From NCBI GenBank assembly GCA_013054445.1, contig JAAMPI010000837.1, positions 1 to 24,683 of the forward strand: a stretch of DNA of 24,683 nucleotides, written 5' to 3'. Each line of letters starts with the position of its first letter. Position 1 is the stretch's first letter. Positions 18,568-24,683 of this stretch are shown piece after piece. Below the pieces are notes generated by a model. That model was not told the DNA's origin. It made no database searches and was given only the letters and a program-made list of their open reading frames with translations. A program made the translations under genes and the position numbers. Source of the stretch: Cudoniella acicularis (Eukaryota; Ascomycota; Leotiomycetes; Helotiales; Helotiaceae).

Positions 18568-20285
18568 ATGTCAGCCAAACTAGAAACCCCCTTCGGCTGC
18601 GCGATCCCCCCAGCTACCCGCCACGCAATAACCTTCCACATGCCCTCATGGTCAAACCTCATGCGTTTTGTCGAGAAAGACCATACTCTTTTCACAGAAC
18701 TGAAGAGTGTTTATCCCCGAATGGTCCTCCACTCTGATATCAAGACCGTAAGTCACATCCCCAACTTTTACCCAAGCCCAGAAACTAAACAAGAACACAG
18801 CTAATAGCAGCAATCCTGAAACATATCGGCGCGGGAGAAGACCAAATGGCGTTTATATTCACTTCTCCCATTTCCGCAACAGAATGCAAAGAATACGCTA
18901 TGTCTCCCAAACATGGCGGCGATTCGTTATCCGAGGAGCAAATCCCTATTCGAGTTTTTGATATCAACGATATCAGACTCTATATGGTGATCTTCCCAGT
19001 AATTAAAATGGAAATTCTCCTTCCATTCTGGCAAATAGCAGGAACGGGGATCGCCTCCCGGCTGGCAGAAGAATGCCTCAAGCACATCGATTCACTGCAC
19101 GAAATCTCCACCTCAGACCCAACGTTGGCACCAGCACCAAAACCCCCCTCATCAACAGCACACCACCACCTCCGCCAAAGAATCGCAAACCTCCTAGAAC
19201 GCGCACCCGTCGGTCCACCACGACTTGCAAAAGTTACACCAGAAGACGTCTATCTCTTCCCTACAGGCATGGCCTCCATCTACAACGTGCACCGCTACCT
19301 GCTTAAAAGATACAACACGAAATCTGCATTCATCGGCGTCGCATTCCACTCCACTCTGCACGTATTCCAAGATTTTGGCCCCGGCTGGCTACATTTCGGC
19401 ATTGGAAATGAGCAAGAATTAGATGAGTTGGAGAAACAACTTGAAAAAGCTGCGAAAGAAGGAAACCCGATTCAAGCTATCTGGGGAGAATTCCCTACGA
19501 ATCCTATTCTCACAATCCCAAATGTGACACGCTTGCGTGCACTGGCAGACAAATATCACAGTCTACTGATACTCGATGATACCATTAGCAGTTTCTGCAA
19601 CGTTGATTTACTCGGTGTGGTGGATATATTGGTTACCTCTTTAACGAAATCATTCAGCGGCTACGCAGACGTCATGGGCGGTAGCGCTGTCATTAATCCC
19701 TCTTCAGCACGATATCCAGAGCTAAAAGAAATGTTCAATGAGTACTATGAAAACGATTACTGCAATCCGGACGCAGAAATAATGGAAAAGAACAGCAGGG
19801 ATTACCTCACCCGCTCCCGTATTCTAAACGCCAACACCAGCACCCTCGTCTTCTATCTCCAAGCCAAAACCCTCGACCCTACCAGCTCCGTCGTTCGGGT
19901 TTACCATCCCCTCACTTTCCCTTTCATTTCATTCTACCAAGAGAGAATGCGGCCAGCAACAGAAGAATTCACACCAGGATACGGGTATGTGTTCTCGTTT
20001 GAGCTGGCGACGATAGAAGCTGCAGTGGCTTTCCATGAGAATGTGAATTTGCATATTGGGCCGCATTTGGGTGCGCATAGGACGTTGGTTTTGCCGTATG
20101 TGAAGGCGTTGTATGGGAAGGGGACGGAGAAGGAGTGGGGTGAGGGGTTGGGGTTGTGTGAGAGGCAGTTTAGGGTTGCACCTGGATTGGAGGATGTTGA
20201 GAGGTTGATTGGGGATTTGGAGAGGGGGTTGAGGGCTGCGGAGGCGACAATGTTGGTGAAGGAGAATTTGAATGGTGGGGTGTGA
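18568..20285 (+). CDS. PLP-dependent enzyme of the cystathionine gamma-synthase family
   Basis: Exons 18,568-18,747 and 18,801-20,285, joined by a 53-base intron (GTAAGT donor, CTAAAC branch, ACACAG acceptor, phase 0), give 554 residues. The second exon alone opens at an internal ATG (18,846), but the family's N-terminal part is in exon 1 (MSAKLETPFGCAIPP). Family marks: TPEDVYLFPTGMASIY, a substrate-loop FHSTLHVFQDFGPG, the cofactor Asp in LLILDDTISSF (about residues 319-320), and the PLP-binding Lys in SLTKSFSGYADVMGG (about residue 343). Fungal proteins of this type make cystathionine from an O-acylhomoserine and cysteine in methionine synthesis, probably in the cytosol. Several paralogues exist in fungi, some in secondary metabolism, so the substrate is not certain. 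The last 200 coding bases are strikingly G-rich and C-poor compared with the C-rich first half. The gene converges on the P450 gene, 351 bases between stops. Confidence 0.9.
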
Positions 20286-20636
20286 TTGTGTGAGGTTTGT
20301 GATATGTGGGGTTGGATGGCGTTTTGAGATAAGAGATGGGTGGAGGCGTAATGGGACGAGGAATGAAGTAGTACTAGAACTCTAAAAAGCTTGTTTACAT
20401 AAATGCAAGACGTGAAAACAGAACAAACTTTCAAACCACGACGCAAAAAAGGCCAGGATCCTTGCCGTTTCCATTTACAGACAGAAATCACATACCTTGC
20501 CTGTCTTTTAACCTAACTCCAAAGTTCATACGCAATGAGAGAGCCAGAGACATAGAGTTCCCTTCTCTTCTCTACTCAAAACCATCCCTCCCTGTCCCCT
20601 TCCTTCCTTCCTACTTCCCTACTACTTCTACCCCCC
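20286..20636. other. Intergenic region between convergent genes
   Basis: This is the shared 3' flank of the PLP-enzyme and P450 genes. It contains long pyrimidine-rich tracts on the plus strand (about 20,560-20,635). No gene is seen; a 185-codon minus frame ending at 20,491 is the antisense of the PLP enzyme. Confidence 0.4.
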
Positions 20637-22419
20637 TCATCCCAATAATCCACCATTCAAGCAGCAGCAACATGCCAACCTAACCCTCACCCCCCGCCCA
20701 CTAACATTCGTCGTCCCCATCTTATACCTCGGCTCCAACATCTCATCCACGTTCTGCATCTGATCAAACCGCTGCAAGAGACGAATAACCACGTACCCCG
20801 CTTCCGTCATCGCATATTGCTGTCCGAGACAGATTCTTGGTCCGCTGTTGAACTATTTTCTTCGTTAGTAAATCAAGATTTCTCTGCCCCCAAGTCTTGG
20901 AGAGAGAAGGGGGAAAAGAAGAGGAATAAGGGAAAGGGAAAGGTTTAAAAGAGAGGGAAAAAGGGGGGGGGGGAGAAAGAAACAAACCGGAACATAATCC
21001 CACCCATCTTCCTCCCCTCCCAGCGTTCCGGGCGAAAAATATGCGCATCCTCCCCCACAAATCCGTCCTCCTCTGCAACACAAAAACACTATAATTAACC
21101 ACCCTCCCCTTCGGCACGAAAATCCTCCCATTCCCATTCCCCCCTTTCTCCCCCAACCCACCTTCCCCACCACCACCAACAGGCAACGTCGTATCCCTCC
21201 CCGCAACCCTCGAATTCCACGGCACAGGCGGGTACATTCTCAAACTCTCATTTAGCACCCACTGCAAATACTCGCACGCTTTGATCTTTTTAAAAGTGAT
21301 ATCACTTTCCGGCACACAATTTTCAAAAGTGCCAAAGTCTTCAAGAATACGACGCCGCAGTTTGGAATAGATGGAGGGATTTCGGGAGAGGGAGAAGAAA
21401 ACCCAGCCGAGGAGGACGGCGGTCGTGTCGCGGCCGGCTATGAGGATGTGGAGGAGTTGGGAGCGGAGTTCTAGGGGGTCGCGGGTTGAGGTTGCGAGGG
21501 CGTGGAGGAAGACGTATGGGGTTCTTTTGCTGGGGGTTGAGGCGGAGGATGGGGGTGAGGAGGGTTTGATGTCTTGATATTGGGTTCTGGAAAGATGTCG
21601 AGAAACGATACCATCAACGAAGCGGTGACAAGTTGCATTTGCTGCTCGCCATCCAGGGGGAAAGACAAGTCCTGAAAATGGACCAAATGCATATCTTGTT
21701 GCTATACCCAAAGTGCTGATATCAAACGCGCGGGCAAATTCCTCTACCTCCCGGTTTTGCTCGCTTTGGTTAGTAGCTGATGTGAGGGAGGAAAGCTGGC
21801 TATTGGTAGATTCGCCGAGAAGGAAATCAGCCGCTGCGTCGAGGGTCAGGTTGAAAAATAGGGGCTGGATATCGAGTTCCTCTGTCCAACCATCACTACT
21901 TCGAGGGACAGGCAAAACTCGAAAGAGATTCTGGACGTGTTTCTCCTCGAGCTCGAGATCGCTGACTTGCTCTCTGGCGAATTGGGGGCGGAGCATGGCG
22001 CGAGAATGCTCCCAGGCTTTTCCATCTTGTGTGAATACCCCCGAGCCAACAAACGGGTTCGCATTTCTCCTTCGGCTTTCACCGACGTCGAAATCCGAGA
22101 ATTGGGTTGCAAGAATGGCTTGGATGTTTTGTTCATCTACTGTGAAGACACCTGTGCCGCCAAGAATTGATGCTTCAAATGTGGTGCCTAGGTCTGAAAA
22201 CATTTCGACGGCTAAATTGGGAAAGTTCTCGTTCTTCATGGCCGCTAGGAAGGCTTGGATATGGTCAATGCCTAATGGGAGTCGATTGGCCTGTTGCTTT
22301 GGAAGCTGGCAATTCAAAGCTTTGGCCTTTTGGGCGTTGCGGCGCTTCGTGAGGATGCCATTGATGATGGTGAAAACCACAATACCAACAAGCGCTGGGA
22401 TTAAAGCGAAGAATACCAT
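20637..22419 (-). CDS. Cytochrome P450, CYP52-like clan, two apparent frameshifts before the heme region
   Basis: Coding starts at ATG 22,419 ([14 protein letters not shown], a membrane anchor) and runs uninterrupted to about 21,056. A 135-base intron (20,853-20,987; GTTTGT donor, AATAG acceptor) precedes the last exon, 20,852-20,637, which stops at TGA. Marks: [12 protein letters not shown] (helix C), the oxygen-binding AGRDTT at about residues 328-333, ESLR of the ExxR pair at about 391-394, [20 protein letters not shown], and the heme loop [12 protein letters not shown] starting the last exon. This pattern fits fungal P450s related to CYP52, ER enzymes that mostly oxidise alkanes or fatty acids; the substrate here is unknown. 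Between [19 protein letters not shown] and GWDYVP the frame changes twice, at C runs 21,052-21,056 and 21,014-21,017. One extra G (sense strand) at each would restore the family sequence, so this is a recent pseudogene or has assembly errors. Confidence 0.85.
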
Positions 22420-23169
22420 GATTGCCAATCAACTGCTCCTGGCAGGAGACAATATCCAACCTTAAATTGAGTTTGATTCAAGTTGATGTCGTGAAAAAGA
22501 AAGTTGCTAGCGATGAACTGACGCGTATCGGTTGTTGCGGGGTGGTTGAATGGCACTGCTGTGCCTCTGAAGCGCATCGAATTGCGTTCTGAAATTCTGA
22601 TCCGGTTCTGAAATCTCGGACCCGGGAAGCCAATTGAGGTACCTGGAGAATAGAGGGGGAAACCTTCAACTATGAACAGTAATACGAATTAAATATAATA
22701 AGTTGCTGTCAATAAATTGCATATTAATGCGATATTTAAACGAAGCCCCTAACCTAGAAATTGAGGGTTAATTTACCCATCTACGGAAAACATGATAAGG
22801 CATTCACGATGTATCATATATTTGTGCTAATACTTCGAAGAAGGGGAACATAATTCAAATAGGCTACGATTTCTTAATGCAACGAGCTCTAACATTTCAA
22901 TTCAAGAGATAAAAGCCAAGCCATTTTTCAAAGCGAGCGGAGCGAAACAACACAAAACAGCCATCTGAAAAAGCAACCGTGACAGAGCTTTTATCTGTGA
23001 CTTTGAACAAACAAACATGTGCATCTTCACAAACACAAAACGCATTCAGCCACTTTCTGAGGGAAGCCAAGTTTTCCAATGCCGCAACTCCCAGAACTCT
23101 TTCTGACTGTCCGACACGTCCTTCCCACCTCTGGCACCATGATTCCCGACCTCCTGATACTCTTTATGC
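22420..23169. other. Promoter side of the P450 gene and 3' flank of the 2EXR gene
   Basis: The 750-base gap contains no supportable gene. Short open frames on both strands (60-83 codons) are mutually antisense. AT-rich sequence around 22,680-22,740 is a possible P450 promoter region, with tttaaa-like and aatataataa stretches. Confidence 0.35.
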
Positions 23170-24339
23170 TCACCTTCGGAACAAAGTTCTCATTTTTACC
23201 TGCACCCCTACATCCTTCCACATTCTTTGAAGCCAGCCACCCGAGTCTTCATCAGCAGCAGTAGACATTTCTGTCTGCCCCACATCTCCAAAGGTATCCT
23301 CTATAGGGCTGTCCCGCAGCTCAATCACACTCTTCTTGTAACGCCGAAAATGCAATACTTTTGCCGTATCATCTGGAACAATTCTCACTTCCTTCAATGG
23401 TCTGCCCTTCAATCTGTACGGTACTTTTCGTACTGCAAGCGAGATCGCGTGCGATCCTCTATGCCTGGTATTCCCATTCAAAGCCAGGTATTGCAACCCA
23501 GGCAATTCCTGAAATCGTCCAAAGCTTTCTAGGAAATCTTCCAGAAAAGCAGTCCCGAATTTCGAACCAATATAGACAGTGTCGCGGGAATAGTCGATAT
23601 AAATCTTTTGAGTAGCGAAAGGCATCACTTTATCATAAGTGTAGTATTTGCGATCACAGGGGTAAGTTTCGGGATTATAAGGGGTGTAAACTTGAAAACG
23701 TCGATCCGCATTAGGGTTTGCAGCGTGATAGCGCCAAGGTACGTAGATCAAGGAATCATGGTAGTGCCTCCAGGTTGAGATTCCTATTTCGACGAGCTGG
23801 TACATACGTAGAGCTTCCGCGCGGGACTCCTTGTTTGTGTGAAGGATGGCGGGCACGGAGTGCGAGCAAGCTGCGATTTCGAGTGGGGTTTTGGTTTCTA
23901 GGTCATAAGCGAGTGGCTTCCATGTTCTTAGCTCGATAACTCGAGGCTGAATGGAAAAGATCCAGATTTTGAGACGGATTTCTGGCGGGAGCTGTGAGAA
24001 AAGATAAAATGTTTGAGGTTGGAGTGAGCTTTGAACGTCGGATTTAGGGAGGTTGGTTATTGCTGTGCCTGTATAGTTGACATAAGCGTGAGGGCTAGGT
24101 GTACAGTAAGGAGCGTTCATCGTTGTAGCCGCAGTAAGCGGTATATTTGACGGAACAGAAGATTGCAATACTGGATTGCCAAAAGTGCTGCTAACAACTG
24201 GAGGGCCATTTCTAAAAACTGCATCACAGCCTGAGCAAGCGCATTCAGCAGTCATCGGTGGGATAACGGTCCCATCGCTAAAGTAACGGTGAGCAGAGAA
24301 CTGTGAATTACATAAGAGAACTTACCGTAGTCTATACAT
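23170..24339 (-). CDS. 2EXR-domain protein of unknown function
   Basis: The main exon, 24,277 to 23,170, is open to TGA-type termination at its 3' end. A 14-base first exon (24,339-24,326, MYRLR) joined by a 48-base intron (24,278-24,325; GTAAGT donor, TTTAG acceptor) extends it in phase to 373 residues. Starting at the internal ATG at 24,255 gives 361 and is the simpler alternative. After a Ser/Pro/Thr-rich N-terminal part that includes ECACSGC, the 2EXR motif FYLFSQLPPEIRLKIWIF lies at about residues 95-112, followed by SIQPRVIELR and HTNKESRAEAL, as in the family. 2EXR proteins are numerous in Leotiomycetes and other ascomycetes and have no established biochemical role. No signal peptide or membrane segment is seen. 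Confidence 0.85.
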
Positions 24340-24683
24340 CTCGAAATGGGTTGAAGTTCTCTCAAGTTCGGTTCGATCTCTGGAAAGGAATCAGAGGATA
24401 TATCTCCCCTGCCTGCGCCTATTAACCACATCATCTTGGCAATCAGCTCACCCTTTAAACGCCCTATCTGCTCTTCAAACAGCAGCATCAAGGCGTATCA
24501 TATCCGCAAATCACATCACGACGTTGTAGTTACAAGGCTGACATCGCTGCAGGAAAAAACAAGCGACGCCAGAAAAGAACCCCTCACTACATTTCCCCCC
24601 AACAATGCCCAATGCTTTTACAGCCTCACGATTCACAACACTTACCACGCATATTGACCGAGCGTTCGCATCCCAAAGCATTA
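24340..24683. other. Upstream flank of the 2EXR gene, no gene seen
   Basis: An antisense pair of short open frames covers 24,252-24,657. The minus frame (MMLLFEEQIGRLKGEL) ends in the 2EXR gene's first intron region and could be a 5' leader ORF, but coding support is weak. Confidence 0.3.

Noticed and set aside
19934..20491. 185-codon minus-strand open frame
   Set aside because: Antisense to the 3' end of the PLP-enzyme gene; a by-product of its skewed codon use.
21713..22465. 250-codon plus-strand open frame
   Set aside because: It lies antisense to the P450, whose motifs are unmistakable on the minus strand.
1..24683. CRISPR arrays, rRNA or tRNA genes
   Set aside because: No regularly spaced repeat-spacer pattern, rRNA core sequence or cloverleaf was seen; the organism appears to be a fungus.

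Overview
The window looks like a piece of a filamentous ascomycete nuclear genome. The genes have short introns with GTAAGT-type donors, CTRAC/CTAAY branch points and YAG acceptors. A large block shows CpA-to-TpA mutation typical of repeat-induced point mutation (RIP). The 2EXR-type protein at the right end suggests Leotiomycetes or a relative, which is inference only.

Left arm (1-4,500). There is a probable partial gene on the minus strand, then a three-exon gene for a coiled-coil protein with a central hydrophobic stretch and an apparent frameshift near its start. Two tandem, same-strand genes for small secreted proteins follow, each with the hydrophobin cysteine order C-CC-C-C-CC-C and the same two intron positions. 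The second has ACG where the first has ATG. A 162-bp solo-LTR-like sequence with a GAAAA duplication lies at 4,132-4,293.

Transposon island (about 4,500-15,600). From about 4,770 to 8,693 nearly every CA and TG has become TA while CG is kept. Read through the stops, the minus strand of 8,693-6,060 is a Helitron Pif1-type helicase lacking its N-terminal half. It ends exactly at an LTR-like sequence (8,694-8,959) whose inverted partner lies at 15,357-15,591. Between these inverted copies lie a RIP-degraded copy of the host HtrA-type serine protease gene NMA111 (10,402 to 8,960, minus), a divergently oriented Zn2Cys6 transcription-factor remnant (11,020-11,360, plus), a tandem duplication of about 325-350 bp, and a Tc1/mariner-type (DDE) transposase pseudogene (14,900-14,140, minus). 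The two inverted repeats kept their CA and TG sites.

Transition (15,600-18,560). This stretch is AT-rich but not visibly RIP-mutated. It holds a 140-codon ORF of unknown identity and two clean non-autonomous DNA transposons: a 474-bp element with pogo/Tc1-like ends and TA duplications, and a 366-bp element with hAT-like ends and a perfect 8-bp duplication.

Right arm (18,568-24,683). A two-exon gene for a PLP enzyme of the cystathionine gamma-synthase family converges on a cytochrome P450 gene of the CYP52-like clan. The P450 needs two one-base corrections in G runs to give a normal heme-region sequence. A 2EXR-domain protein gene follows on the minus strand. I see no sign that these genes form one pathway.

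The most notable result is the mosaic island: a decayed Helitron and a decayed duplicate of an essential-type host protease gene, next to a transcription-factor remnant, joined and bracketed by inverted LTR-like sequences that escaped RIP.
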